Assembly (NCBI RefSeq): GCF_001426375.1
Contig: NZ_LMEO01000034.1
Location: forward strand, 144,284 to 208,283
Reading direction: 5' to 3'
DNA: 64,000 bases
DNA from: Paenibacillus sp. Root444D2
GTDB lineage: Bacteria; Bacillota; Bacilli; Paenibacillales; NBRC-103111
The position numbers and the translations under genes are program-made. Under the pieces are notes generated by a model, which saw only the letters and a program-made list of their open reading frames with translations, was not told the DNA's origin and searched no databases. Below are positions 7,809 through 16,997 of the stretch, one piece after another (within the stretch, counting starts at the first letter, position 1; every line of letters starts with the position of its first letter).

Positions 7809-9860
7809 ATGCTTACAACGATGCGTGATGAACAAAATGGTATTTTCCCAGCCGTATGCTCACTGGATTGTCCAGATCAATGCGGCCTGCTGCTTCATAA
7901 AGAAGCTGGAAAGATCGTTAAAATAGAGGGAGACCCGAATCACCCGGTAACACAAGGGGCTATTTGCAATAAAGTACGCAACATGACGGCTCGTATATAT
8001 GATGATAAAAGGCTGCAGTATCCCATGAAGCGCGTGGGGCCTAAGGGTGAAGGCAGCCAGTTTGAAAGAATTACCTGGGAAGAAGCAATCGAAACCATTA
8101 CTAGTCGCTGGAAGCAGCTAATCGCAGATGAGGGAGCCGAGTCTATTCTGCCTTATAGCTTCTATGGCAACATGGGACGGATTGGGACGGAAGGGATGGA
8201 TCGCCGCTTTTTCAATCGGATGGGAGCAAGCCGACTGCTTTATTCCATCTGCGAATCAGCAGGCACAGAAGGCTACAAGTATACGATGGGAGGCAGCTTC
8301 GGGACGGATCCTGAGGATACGGTTCATGCCAAGCTGATCATCATGTGGGGCATTAATGCGGTCAGCACGAATATGCATCAGGTTATGTTGGCTGAAAAAG
8401 CCCGTAAGAATGGCGCGCAAATCATCGTGATTGACGCTCATAAGAACCAAACAGGCCGCTGGGCGGACTGGTTTATTCCGATTTTGCCAGGAACAGACGC
8501 TGCGCTTGCTCTTGGAATCATGCATATCTTGTTCGCTGAGAATTTAGTAGATGAAGCGTTTATGCAGCAATATACCGCTGGGCATGAGGAGCTAAGGGAA
8601 CATGTGCGTCAATATGAACCTTCTGTGGTATCTACAATAACGGGCGTACCTGTCAATGACCTCTATCGATTAGCTCGCTTATACGGTCAGACTTCACCAT
8701 CTTTCATTCGGATTGGAAACGGCATTCAGCACCATGATAACGGCGGTATGTGTGTGCGGACCATAGCCTGCTTGCCGGCGTTAACGGGACAGTGGCTGCA
8801 TAAAGGCGGCGGCGCGATTAAAGGTAATGGCAGTTACTTGGAGCACAATATTCCAGCTTTACAGCGACCTGACTTGCGGAAGAAGGAAGCTCGGCAAATC
8901 AATATGAATTTACTCGGGAACGCCTTGCTGGAGCTTGATCCGCCTATTCGATCGCTTTATGTGTACAATTCCAATCCGGCGTTAGTTGCTCCTCATGCGA
9001 ATAAGGTGAGAGAGGGACTTCAACGGGAGGACCTGTTTACCGTTGTTCATGACCTGTTTCTGACCGAAACAGCGAAGTTCGCGGATATTGTGCTTCCAGC
9101 AACGTCCTCATTTGAAAACACGGACTTTTACCGCTCCTATTGGCATCAATATGTGCACCTTCAGCTTCCCGTCATGGCTCCTCATGGGGAAAGCAAAGCG
9201 AATGTGGATGTGTTTCGTTTGTTGGCGGCGGAGATGGGCTATGAGGATGAAGCTTTGAGGGATACCGATGAAGCTTTGATTCGCCAGGCTTTGGATCATC
9301 CCGGGAACCCAGCTCTGAATAACATATCGTATGAAACATTACTCGAAAAACAGTTTATCAAGGCAGATGTTAAGCCGTTATTCCCTGGGGAATTAAAGAC
9401 ACCGAGCGGGAAGATCGAACTGTATTCTCATGAGATGGAGAGTAAAGGCTTTCCGCCACTTCCGACATATAAGCCACTAGTGGATGAGGGTGACCTGCCA
9501 TTCTTGTTCGTTCCAGCACCGAATCATAACTTCCTGAATTCGACTTTTGCGCATAATGAGAAGCATATTCGAATGGAGAAAACGCCTAAGCTTCATATGA
9601 ATGAGGCGGATGCGTCCGCATTAGGCTTGGTCAGTGGTGATGTTGCCCGTGTTTGGAATGATCGCGGAGAGTGCGAATTAATCGTAGCGGCTGGCACGGA
9701 TGTGCTCCCGGGCGTGGTTGTGAGCCAAGGACTTTGGGCGGATTTGCCGGGGAACAAAGCGTTGGTTAACGCGCTTACGCCAGACCGAGTAGCCGATATG
9801 GGCGGCGGCGCTACATTCTTCTCGGGCCGTGTGCGAGTGCAGAAGCGTGAAGTAAACTGA
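7809..9860 (+). CDS. Molybdopterin-dependent oxidoreductase with N-terminal iron-sulfur site
   Basis: A 683-residue member of the DMSO-reductase superfamily. The start at 7809 has AAAGGAG nearby. Near the N-terminus CSLDCPDQCG and a later GAICNK supply a four-cysteine 4Fe-4S motif. Conserved MGD-binding stretches follow: LIIMWGINAVSTN, QIIVIDAHKNQTG, ILPGTDAALALGIMHI, SLYVYNSNPALVAPH, and the C-terminal molybdopterin-dinucleotide domain with LHMNEADASALGLVSGD. No Tat or Sec signal is seen, so it is probably cytoplasmic. No partner iron-sulfur or membrane subunit lies next to it. Position behind the sulfur regulator, in the same direction, suggests a part in oxidised-sulfur metabolism, but a formate dehydrogenase-like or other role is possible. 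Confidence 0.85.
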   Translation: MLTTMRDEQNGIFPAVCSLDCPDQCGLLLHKEAGKIVKIEGDPNHPVTQGAICNKVRNMTARIYDDKRLQYPMKRVGPKGEGSQFERITWEEAIETITSRWKQLIADEGAESILPYSFYGNMGRIGTEGMDRRFFNRMGASRLLYSICESAGTEGYKYTMGGSFGTDPEDTVHAKLIIMWGINAVSTNMHQVMLAEKARKNGAQIIVIDAHKNQTGRWADWFIPILPGTDAALALGIMHILFAENLVDEAFMQQYTAGHEELREHVRQYEPSVVSTITGVPVNDLYRLARLYGQTSPSFIRIGNGIQHHDNGGMCVRTIACLPALTGQWLHKGGGAIKGNGSYLEHNIPALQRPDLRKKEARQINMNLLGNALLELDPPIRSLYVYNSNPALVAPHANKVREGLQREDLFTVVHDLFLTETAKFADIVLPATSSFENTDFYRSYWHQYVHLQLPVMAPHGESKANVDVFRLLAAEMGYEDEALRDTDEALIRQALDHPGNPALNNISYETLLEKQFIKADVKPLFPGELKTPSGKIELYSHEMESKGFPPLPTYKPLVDEGDLPFLFVPAPNHNFLNSTFAHNEKHIRMEKTPKLHMNEADASALGLVSGDVARVWNDRGECELIVAAGTDVLPGVVVSQGLWADLPGNKALVNALTPDRVADMGGGATFFSGRVRVQKREVN

Positions 9861-9907
9861 ACCCTTGGGCGCCTCGCCGCATAAGGTAATTCAGGAGGTG
9901 ATGGCCT

Positions 9908-10153
9908 ATGTCATTACAGCATAAAGCCTATGCTTGGATCGGAAGCCCAGTAGGTGTATCCCTAATGGACGGCACCGGTGCTTCTGGTATTCTGTGCAGC
10001 ATTCAAGGTGGGTCTATTTATATAATTGAATATTTATACCACACCCAATTTGCTACCAAACATTATGCCTTCAATCAAATACGAGATATTCTCCCTTTCC
10101 CGCAATGCCCTCAGCCTCAACCGCCTGTGTACCAACCGAAACCTATCTATTAG
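9908..10153 (+). CDS. Hypothetical 81-residue protein
   Basis: A small protein with an excellent ribosome binding site (AGGAGGTG at 9893-9900, 7-base spacing). The sequence begins MSLQHKAYAWIGSPVGVSL, is rich in Gly, Tyr and Ile, and ends in a Pro/Gln-rich tail with PQCPQPQPP. It looks like a compact beta-strand domain followed by a flexible tail, similar in style to small Bacillales spore or cell-surface proteins, but I do not recognise a family. It lies 47 bases after the molybdopterin oxidoreductase and ends before a terminator, so it could be cotranscribed. Confidence 0.65.
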   Translation: MSLQHKAYAWIGSPVGVSLMDGTGASGILCSIQGGSIYIIEYLYHTQFATKHYAFNQIRDILPFPQCPQPQPPVYQPKPIY

Positions 10154-10189
10154 TTTAAAAAGAAGGTTAGTTAATAAAGATTCCGAATG

Positions 10190-10218
10190 CCGATCCTCGT
10201 GGATCGGTTTTTGCTTTT
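10190..10218 (+). terminator. Rho-independent terminator
   Basis: CCGATCC (10190-10196), loop TCGT, GGATCGG (10201-10207), followed directly by TTTTTGCTTTTT. It closes the unit carrying the oxidoreductase and the 81-residue protein. The remaining sequence to 10528 has no gene that I can support; it holds only a small GAGC-TTCG-GCTC hairpin at 10357-10368. Confidence 0.85.
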
Positions 10219-10528
10219 TGCCGCCTAGGTAAATCTGTCGTTTGAGTTGCTCGATAACTCAGCCCGCTGTTCCATAATTGTCCAATTAGGTAACACGCAG
10301 AGGATTATATAAACTTGAGATATTAACTAGAGTAGTTAGCTTGATGTACTATCTATGAGCTTCGGCTCGCGGAATACTCTCTGAAAGCGCGTTTTTCGTG
10401 CTTATTTGTTCGAGGCTGCACGAGGCTTACCGCCATGTCAGCCAAATCCCAATAATACCCCTCTAAGACCTAAATAAATGACAATAAAATTAGATTGAAA
10501 GAGAGTATGATGAGGGTCAAAAGTGATT

Positions 10529-10542
10529 TGTATACGCTTACA
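10529..10542 (+). promoter_or_regulatory. Candidate catabolite-responsive element (cre)
   Basis: TGTATACGCTTACA matches the CcpA consensus TGWAANCGNTNWCA at 13 of 14 positions. It lies 41 bases before the start of a secreted carbohydrate-acting protein, which is a sensible target for carbon catabolite repression. Confidence 0.6.
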
Positions 10543-10583
10543 TATGTGTCCAAACTATTAAACAGAATAAGGAGCTTGTTGAC

Positions 10584-13500
10584 ATGAAAATTCATCTCAT
10601 TCAAAGAAAGCTAGCCATGATGTTAATGATTTCAATGGTATTCTCATTACTCCTCATCCCTTCGCCAGGAAAGGCGACTGATGTTGAGGTGGATGTAGCT
10701 GCCCTGCTGCCTACAGCAGATGCGGCTATCGCTATGGACACTACGAATGCAGCAATTGCCAATACCAACTTTGATACCAAAACGAGCTCAACAACTGGTA
10801 TATACAACATTTTGTCCAGCAACACAGTCAAAAGACAGGCCTACTATAAATTTAACGTGGCTGCGGTTTCGGACAGCGCATACAAGTATTATTTGCAGAT
10901 ATCCGCAAAACGGGGGAGCGGTGCAAATGACGTGGACACCGCCTTACAGGTGTTCGCTCAAAACGATATTACATGGCAGGAAGCAGCAATTACTTGGAAT
11001 ACAGCGCCCCAAACGGATTTGGCTCAATTAGCTCAACTCGGGCAGATTACGGTCACTCAGCCAAATACCATATCTAAGCCGGCTCTATATACGGTAGACG
11101 TGACTGATTATGTAAGACAGCATTTATCAGATGGCGCAGTGTCCTTTGTTGTCGGTGATTCACTAGGCTTAGGCAGATCGGTTAATGTGTATTCCAAAGA
11201 AACGACGGCATCCAATCCTAAGCCGCAGTTGGTGGTGAAACGAGTGGTTCAAGGCGATAATACACCGCCTACTTGGCCATCCAACGCTGTCTTAAAGTCA
11301 AGCAATCTGGGAACGAACTTTGTCCAATTAACCTGGCCAGCAGCTTCAGATGATACTTTAGTAACCAATTACTTGGTCTATCAAAATGACTCCGTTCTTT
11401 CTACCGTTTATGGCAGTACATATTATAACGTCGAAGGATTAACACCAAATACGAGTTATACCTATAAAATCATCGCCGGAGACGCGGCTGGGAACTATTC
11501 CTCAACCCCTTTGACTTATAGCGCGACAACGTTAACTTCACCTGTTACTCCCTTGCAGGTTGTAGAAGTTAATGCTAGCAGCAGCGATGGAAATGTAGAG
11601 AGCAATACACTGGATAACAATTTATACAGCCGTTGGTCAGCTTCTGGCGATGGTCAATATGTCATGTTTGACTTAGGGCAAACGAAGAGTATCGGGTACG
11701 TGGGCATAGCTTTTTATAAAGGAGATCAACGTGCTACCCTTATCGATATTCAAACCTCAAACGACGCTACAACATGGACGAGTGTATTTAGTGGCAGCAG
11801 CAGCGCGAGTACGGTTAATATGCAGGCATTTGATTTCCCAGATACCAATGCTCGCTTCCTAAGAGTAGTAGGACACGGTAACTCGGATGGCAGTACTTTT
11901 ACCAGCTTAACGGAAGTGATGATTTATGCACCTTTTTTATCCGGAGATACACCGGTTGCTATTGTTCCGAATATTACACCAACGGCTCCCCCAGGGACAG
12001 TTCCTTTCACGAAGGCTGGCTTGACGAAACCCGATGGTTCCGATCACCCCATGCATGTACCTAATGCTGTAACGGGAAATACGATTAATGTGGTAGATTA
12101 TGGCGCTGACCCAGCGGATAATGAACAAGATGACCGTGTAGCTATTCAAAATGCGATCAATGCTGCCGCTTTCGGCGATGAAGTCTTTTTACCGAATGGT
12201 GTGTATAACTTGAAAACATCGCCTGACGGGTTTATTAACATAAAACTCAAATCTGGCGTGAACGTAAGAGGAGAAAGCCAAACAGGCACTCTTCTGAAAT
12301 CAAGTATTGACGATGTCAAGAATAGTTCAGTCTTGAAATCATCCAATCAACACGATATAGTCGTATCGAACCTGACAGTGACTTCAACTTGGAATCGTAC
12401 ATTTTCCTTAGAGCATACAACGAATAATCCAGAGGCCGGGGGACCCGACAGCATGATTGCCATAGCGAACTATGGCGAGAATCCGTCCTATAACGTGACC
12501 ATCGATCAGGTTACTGTTGAACGATTTAGACGAATGGCGATTCGGATTGAGAACAGCCATGATGTCGTAGTTCGCGGCAGTACATTCCGCAATGCAACCG
12601 ATCTCGGTGGCGGCGGAGCAGGCTATGGAACATCGATCCAAGGAATCCCTAAGGTTGATAGGCTCGGTTTTGATAATGATACGTATTGGAATGTGGTGGA
12701 AAATTCTACGTTTGAAGGGCCGTATTTGCGTCATGGTTCCCTCATCCAAAATGTAGCGCACAATAACGTTCTGAGAAATAATCACTATACCAATACCAAA
12801 TTGGATGCTATAGATCTTCATGGTGAGCTGGAATATTTGAACGAAGTTCACGGTAATACGATTGAAAACATATTTACCGGCGGTGGCATAGGGCTTGGAA
12901 ACACAGGCGGTACGGCGCCAAGCAACCACAGTAAAACGGGTCCAAATAACTACATTCATGACAATGTCATTCAAAACTCACGCGAAGGCATAGTCGTTTC
13001 GATGGGTACTCCGGATACGTTGATCGAGCACAACACGATAGAAAACACGACAACAGTCAATAACGGCGTTGGGATCAATATTTTAAACGGACCAGGTACT
13101 CGGATTATCAATAATCTTATTCGTAATAATACAGCGGACAATTACTGGGGAATTCTGCTCGAACACGACAATGGTGACCAAAATGCCAATAGTGTGGGAC
13201 AGGGAGATCCTCAAAACGTACAAATTACAGGGAATACGCTAACAGGAAATACGAATGGGATTCAGCTGCAGGCAGGCTTAAATATTACGGTCAGTAAGAA
13301 TTTCTTGAACAATATCGGGACCAATTATGAAAAGGCAGCTGGTGTAACAGCTACGGAAATATGGCCTTCGACGGACAACTCCTTAAGCGCATTGAATATC
13401 AATGCAGGTACATTAAGTCCTACATTTGATGAAGCTGTAACCGAATATACGTCCAGTGTGCCTAATGAGATAGCTCACATTAGCATCCATCCAACGGCAG

Positions 13501-13982
13501 CAGACAGTCAAGCAAAGATATCGGTGAACGGGGCATTCGTCGTTAGCGGAGAGGCTTCCAGTGACATTCAGCTAAATGTAGGCGAGAATAGGATCGACAT
13601 TGTTGTTACGGCCGAAGATCATTCTACAAAGACATATCAGCTGACAGTAACTCGGCTGTTATCAAACAATGCGAATCTAAGCAGCTTGACGATTAGTGCG
13701 GGAACATTAAGTCCGGGATTCGAAGCGAATGTAACAGCATACACGGCTTTGGTGTCAAATGGAACCAGTAAGATCTCCATCACGCCAACTGTTGCAGATA
13801 GCCGGGCAATGGTAACGATAAACGGAGCATTAATTGTAAATGGAGCAGCATCTGACGTTATTCACTTGAAAAAAGGTGAGAACGCGATTGAGATTCAGGT
13901 GACAGCTGAGGATAACTCCACTAAAACATACAGGCTCATTGTGATGAGAGGCAGCGAAAAGGATAAAGACAAGGACAAATAA
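10584..13982 (+). CDS. Large secreted modular protein with a right-handed beta-helix (pectate-lyase-like)
   Basis: A 1132-residue protein with AAGGAG 10 bases before the ATG. Order of parts: Sec signal peptide (1 to about 31); a DNRLRE/CBM96-like domain (about 36-215); fibronectin type III (about 226-318, TPPTWPSNAVL); a discoidin/F5-F8-C-type domain (about 325-450, NTLDNNLYSRWSASGDG); a parallel beta-helix of the pectate-lyase/GH28/GH55 type from about 500 (NVVDYGADPADNEQDD) to 925; then two cadherin-like beta-sandwich repeats (about 932 and 1032, both starting with a LxxLxIxAGTLSP motif); and a charged KDKDKDK tail. Probably an extracellular polysaccharide lyase or hydrolase that binds plant or microbial polymers. 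The active chemistry cannot be fixed by eye. Confidence 0.85.
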   Translation: MKIHLIQRKLAMMLMISMVFSLLLIPSPGKATDVEVDVAALLPTADAAIAMDTTNAAIANTNFDTKTSSTTGIYNILSSNTVKRQAYYKFNVAAVSDSAYKYYLQISAKRGSGANDVDTALQVFAQNDITWQEAAITWNTAPQTDLAQLAQLGQITVTQPNTISKPALYTVDVTDYVRQHLSDGAVSFVVGDSLGLGRSVNVYSKETTASNPKPQLVVKRVVQGDNTPPTWPSNAVLKSSNLGTNFVQLTWPAASDDTLVTNYLVYQNDSVLSTVYGSTYYNVEGLTPNTSYTYKIIAGDAAGNYSSTPLTYSATTLTSPVTPLQVVEVNASSSDGNVESNTLDNNLYSRWSASGDGQYVMFDLGQTKSIGYVGIAFYKGDQRATLIDIQTSNDATTWTSVFSGSSSASTVNMQAFDFPDTNARFLRVVGHGNSDGSTFTSLTEVMIYAPFLSGDTPVAIVPNITPTAPPGTVPFTKAGLTKPDGSDHPMHVPNAVTGNTINVVDYGADPADNEQDDRVAIQNAINAAAFGDEVFLPNGVYNLKTSPDGFINIKLKSGVNVRGESQTGTLLKSSIDDVKNSSVLKSSNQHDIVVSNLTVTSTWNRTFSLEHTTNNPEAGGPDSMIAIANYGENPSYNVTIDQVTVERFRRMAIRIENSHDVVVRGSTFRNATDLGGGGAGYGTSIQGIPKVDRLGFDNDTYWNVVENSTFEGPYLRHGSLIQNVAHNNVLRNNHYTNTKLDAIDLHGELEYLNEVHGNTIENIFTGGGIGLGNTGGTAPSNHSKTGPNNYIHDNVIQNSREGIVVSMGTPDTLIEHNTIENTTTVNNGVGINILNGPGTRIINNLIRNNTADNYWGILLEHDNGDQNANSVGQGDPQNVQITGNTLTGNTNGIQLQAGLNITVSKNFLNNIGTNYEKAAGVTATEIWPSTDNSLSALNINAGTLSPTFDEAVTEYTSSVPNEIAHISIHPTAADSQAKISVNGAFVVSGEASSDIQLNVGENRIDIVVTAEDHSTKTYQLTVTRLLSNNANLSSLTISAGTLSPGFEANVTAYTALVSNGTSKISITPTVADSRAMVTINGALIVNGAASDVIHLKKGENAIEIQVTAEDNSTKTYRLIVMRGSEKDKDKDK

Positions 13983-14031
13983 CAAACGTAAAAGAGTCGG
14001 CGAGGTTTTCCTCTCGACTCTTTTACGTTTG
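13983..14031 (+). terminator. Strong rho-independent hairpin
   Basis: Arms 13983-13999 and 14015-14031 are perfectly complementary over 17 bases (core GTAAAAGAGTCG). The hairpin begins immediately after the stop of the beta-helix protein. Confidence 0.8.
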
Positions 14032-14106
14032 CAAAGGCCAAAGAATTTCGCATGAAGACCTGCCCTATGATACAATACGGAAAAATGAATGTTGAGTGGT
14101 GAATCT

Positions 14107-14814
14107 ATGACATTTGAAGAGGTAATGAATAACCTAGAGGAGCTCGGAAGCGAGCAAACGAAGAAAACGTTTCTTCGGCATGGCGCGCAGGAGCCTTTTT
14201 TCGGAGTAAAAGTAGGCGATCTGAAGAAGCTGGTCAAATTGATCAAAAAAGACCGTGAGCTAGCCCTCGCTCTGTATGATTCAGGCAATACGGATGCGAT
14301 GTATTTGGCCGGACTCTCCATTGATCCAAAAACAATGACGAAGCAAGAACTACAGAATTGGGCGAAGCAAGCCTATTGGTATATGCTCAGTGAATATACG
14401 GTAGCGGGCGTTGCGGCAGAAAGCAGCAGCGCGCTTGAATTGGCACGGGAGTGGCTGCAGTCACCTGATGAACGAATAGCCACATGCGGATGGAGCACTT
14501 ATGCCAATTATATTAGCATCACACCAGATGAAAAGCTTGATCTTCAGGAAATTGCCCAGCTGTTGGAGCAAGTGAGAACAACGATTCATGCGGAAAGAAA
14601 TCGCGTTAGATATACAATGAACACCTTCGTTATTACGGTGGGTGCGTATTGTTTTCCACTATTTGAAGCTGCGACGGAAGTAGCTAGTGAGATTGGCAAG
14701 GTTCATGTCGACGTCGGTCAAACGGCTTGTAAAGTACCGCTCGCGACGGAATATATTCATAAAGTGGAATCGATGGGCCGAGTAGGAACGAAGAAAAAGA
14801 CGTGTATTTGTTAA
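14107..14814 (+). CDS. DNA alkylation repair protein (AlkD-like HEAT-repeat glycosylase)
   Basis: About 235 residues, the usual size of the AlkC/AlkD family. The sequence TFLRHGAQEPFFGVKVGDLK near the N-terminus, AMYLAGLSIDPKTMTK, and the later RVRYTMNTFVITVGAYC with GKVHVDVGQTACKVP are typical of Bacillales AlkD-like proteins, which remove positively charged alkylated purines using stacked alpha-helical repeats. Upstream ATG codons (for example 14089) are possible starts; 14107 has a weak GAGTGGTG site. It is monocistronic. Enzymatic activity is by analogy only. Confidence 0.82.
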   Translation: MTFEEVMNNLEELGSEQTKKTFLRHGAQEPFFGVKVGDLKKLVKLIKKDRELALALYDSGNTDAMYLAGLSIDPKTMTKQELQNWAKQAYWYMLSEYTVAGVAAESSSALELAREWLQSPDERIATCGWSTYANYISITPDEKLDLQEIAQLLEQVRTTIHAERNRVRYTMNTFVITVGAYCFPLFEAATEVASEIGKVHVDVGQTACKVPLATEYIHKVESMGRVGTKKKTCIC

Positions 14815-14828
14815 AAAGTTATGGCTAT

Positions 14829-14873
14829 AACTGAATGGCAGTGTAAGATGCTGCTTCAGTTGCAGCCTTTTTT
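14829..14873 (+). terminator. Probable terminator after the AlkD-like gene
   Basis: GCTGC (14851-14855), loop TTCAGTT, GCAGC (14862-14866), then CTTTTTT. An alternative, longer pairing is AACTGAA (14829-14835) with TTCAGTT. Confidence 0.55.
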
Positions 14874-14958
14874 AACATATTTCCCTGTTAGAAAAAGGAT
14901 AACGCTTACCCTTGCAGAAACATTTGAAGTGTGGAAAGAAGGGAGCGCAGTGTAAGCT

Positions 14959-16203
14959 ATGTTAATAGAAAAATTATTTTTGAACATCCTTATCGTTCTT
15001 GCTCCTGTATTATTACAAAGTGTCTTTGGAGATCGATGGCGCAATGATCAGTCACCGATCGTGATGGGCTTACTTTATGGCACAGCCTCCTCACTTTGCT
15101 TATTATTTTCTTATTATGAACTTGATTTGTATTGGGACTTACGTTATGTTCCCCTTGTCATTTCAAGCATTTATTGGGGACCTTTAGCAGGTATTGTTAA
15201 TTATATGATGATATTGCTGATGCGTACGTATCTTGGTGGAGATGCGCTTATATTTGGGTACATCAGTATAACACTGAGTTTCATTATCCCTTTTATAGCT
15301 TCTTTCAAAATCAAAGAATTAACAGGAAGCTCACGAATAAAGGTAGCTATATTGGTTTCGTTAAGTCCGTTACTGGTTATGCTGCTCATTTTATTAAGCT
15401 ATGTGTCTCTTTACAAAGGTTTTGAATCGTTTGATCTTGCTACTATTCCTGCTATGATCTCTTTTGGCATACTCCTAGTTCTAGGAACCTGGTTATCATC
15501 CATGCTGCAAGAAATACATGAAGAGCGATTTAAAATGAAAGTTCAAATTCAAAAAGCTGAAAAAATGAAAACGCTTGGCGAGTTAGCTGCATCCATCGCA
15601 CATGAGGTTCGTAACCCTTTAACTGTTGTTCAAGGGTTTCTGCAGCTTATGCGCCCGAACGAGCAAGGGAAGAATCAACAATACCTGAATATTGCCATGG
15701 AAGAGCTTGCTAGAGCAGAATCGATTATTAATGATTACTTAAATTTTTCCAAGCCGAAACTAACCAAATTAGAATCTTTTTCATTTTCTGACGTATTAAA
15801 CAACATTATTGTGCTTCTAACGCCAATGGCGATGAAGAATGGTGTTGAGATTACTGTCAATCTTGAGGACAACATTTATATCTTTTCGGATCGTGGACAA
15901 TTGCAGCAGGCCTTGGTGAATGTGATTAAAAATGCCATTGAAGCGACGCCCGCCAACGGAGAGGTACAAGTAAGCTTGAAAAAATTGGTTGGCCGAGCCG
16001 AAATCAAGGTTATTGATAATGGTAAGGGAATGACGAAGGATCAGCTCTCTCGTATCGGTAATTTGTTCTATTCAACGAAAGATGTTGGAACGGGGTTAGG
16101 GACCGCGGTTAGCATTCGGATTATAGAAACGATGAATGGGGAAATGAACTACGAAAGTGAAGAAGGTGTCGGTACGACTGTCACAATCACTTTGCCTTTG
16201 TAA
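14959..16203 (+). CDS. KinB-like membrane sensor histidine kinase
   Basis: A 414-residue kinase. The first 190 residues hold about six hydrophobic segments, including YYELDLYWDLRYVPLVISSI and the pattern of the 5TM-5TMR_LYT sensor module known from KinB and LytS. The HisKA domain has the phosphoacceptor in ASIAHEVRNPLTVVQGFLQ. The catalytic domain shows N-box NVIKNAIEATP, G1 DNGKGM and G2 GTGLGTAVS. The module arrangement fits the phosphorelay kinases that start sporulation in Bacillales through Spo0F. No response regulator is next to it, as expected of such orphan kinases. The start has only a distant GGGAG. Confidence 0.87.
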   Translation: MLIEKLFLNILIVLAPVLLQSVFGDRWRNDQSPIVMGLLYGTASSLCLLFSYYELDLYWDLRYVPLVISSIYWGPLAGIVNYMMILLMRTYLGGDALIFGYISITLSFIIPFIASFKIKELTGSSRIKVAILVSLSPLLVMLLILLSYVSLYKGFESFDLATIPAMISFGILLVLGTWLSSMLQEIHEERFKMKVQIQKAEKMKTLGELAASIAHEVRNPLTVVQGFLQLMRPNEQGKNQQYLNIAMEELARAESIINDYLNFSKPKLTKLESFSFSDVLNNIIVLLTPMAMKNGVEITVNLEDNIYIFSDRGQLQQALVNVIKNAIEATPANGEVQVSLKKLVGRAEIKVIDNGKGMTKDQLSRIGNLFYSTKDVGTGLGTAVSIRIIETMNGEMNYESEEGVGTTVTITLPL

Positions 16204-16240
16204 GGGTCATACCATTTTAAGTGACAGTTCTGGGAGTGAT

Positions 16241-16927
16241 ATGTTGGAAATTACCATGTATGTAAGCATAGCCGTAAAGTTAGCTGTTGCTTTGGTTGGA
16301 TTACTGATCATGACACGACTTCTGGGAAAGAAAGAGATTTCTCAGCTTACGGCTTTTGATTTTGTCTCCTCCTTAATGCTCAGTGAGTTAGTTGGAAATA
16401 CGATTTATGATGACAATGTTCATCTCAGCCATCTCGTTTTCGCGCTTGTGATCTGGACACTGCTTGCACTTGGCCTCGAGAAATTTATATGGGTTGTCCC
16501 TTGGATTTCACGATATGCATCGGGAACACCAGATTTACTGATCCGTGATGGGGTTATCGACTTCAAGGCGATGAAGCGTAACAATCTGGACTTTGCTCAA
16601 CTAAGTATGCTCCTGCGGGAAAATAATGTGTTCTCTATGAGGGAAGTTGCTTATGCGTTGTTTGAGACGAATGGCAGCATTAGCGTTCTACGTCAAAAGG
16701 ATCCGGGAAACCAGAATGATGGTGAGGCAGATTCGCCTAAGAAAAGGGTCTGCCTGCCGGAGAGTATTATTGAGAATGGAAGTATCAATGAAGCAGCACT
16801 ACAGCGTCTCGGCCGTGATCAGGAATGGCTGAAGCAGCTTCTGCAGCTGAGTGGAATCAGCCATCACGAACGGGTTCTTTTTGCCGAATGGTCCGATTCA
16901 AACGGACTTTTCTACCAGCTTAAATAA
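16241..16927 (+). CDS. DUF421 (YetF-family) membrane protein
   Basis: A 228-residue protein. The ATG at 16241, directly after GGGAGTGAT, is preferred over the longer frame that begins inside the kinase gene. Two or three N-terminal membrane helices (ITMYVSIAVKLAVALVGLLI and the VFALVIWTLLALGLEKFIWV region) precede a soluble domain with SGTPDLLIRDGVIDFKAM and LDFAQLSMLLRENNVFSMREV, which are hallmarks of DUF421. The family occurs in several copies in spore formers, including YetF-type proteins; molecular role is not established. It follows the kinase gene by 37 bases and may be cotranscribed. Confidence 0.85.
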   Translation: MLEITMYVSIAVKLAVALVGLLIMTRLLGKKEISQLTAFDFVSSLMLSELVGNTIYDDNVHLSHLVFALVIWTLLALGLEKFIWVVPWISRYASGTPDLLIRDGVIDFKAMKRNNLDFAQLSMLLRENNVFSMREVAYALFETNGSISVLRQKDPGNQNDGEADSPKKRVCLPESIIENGSINEAALQRLGRDQEWLKQLLQLSGISHHERVLFAEWSDSNGLFYQLK

Positions 16928-16928
16928 T

Positions 16929-16976
16929 CAAAAAAAGCCTAATCAACCCCCTAATACCTAAGGGACTGATTAAGCT
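16929..16976 (-). terminator. Terminator for queF
   Basis: Complementary arms AAGCCTAATCA (16935-16945) and TGATTAAGCTT (about 16967-16976, with one mismatch). The run of A at 16929-16936 gives a T-tract on the minus-strand transcript. Confidence 0.65.
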
Positions 16977-16997
16977 TAATACATATAAATCTGCCAA

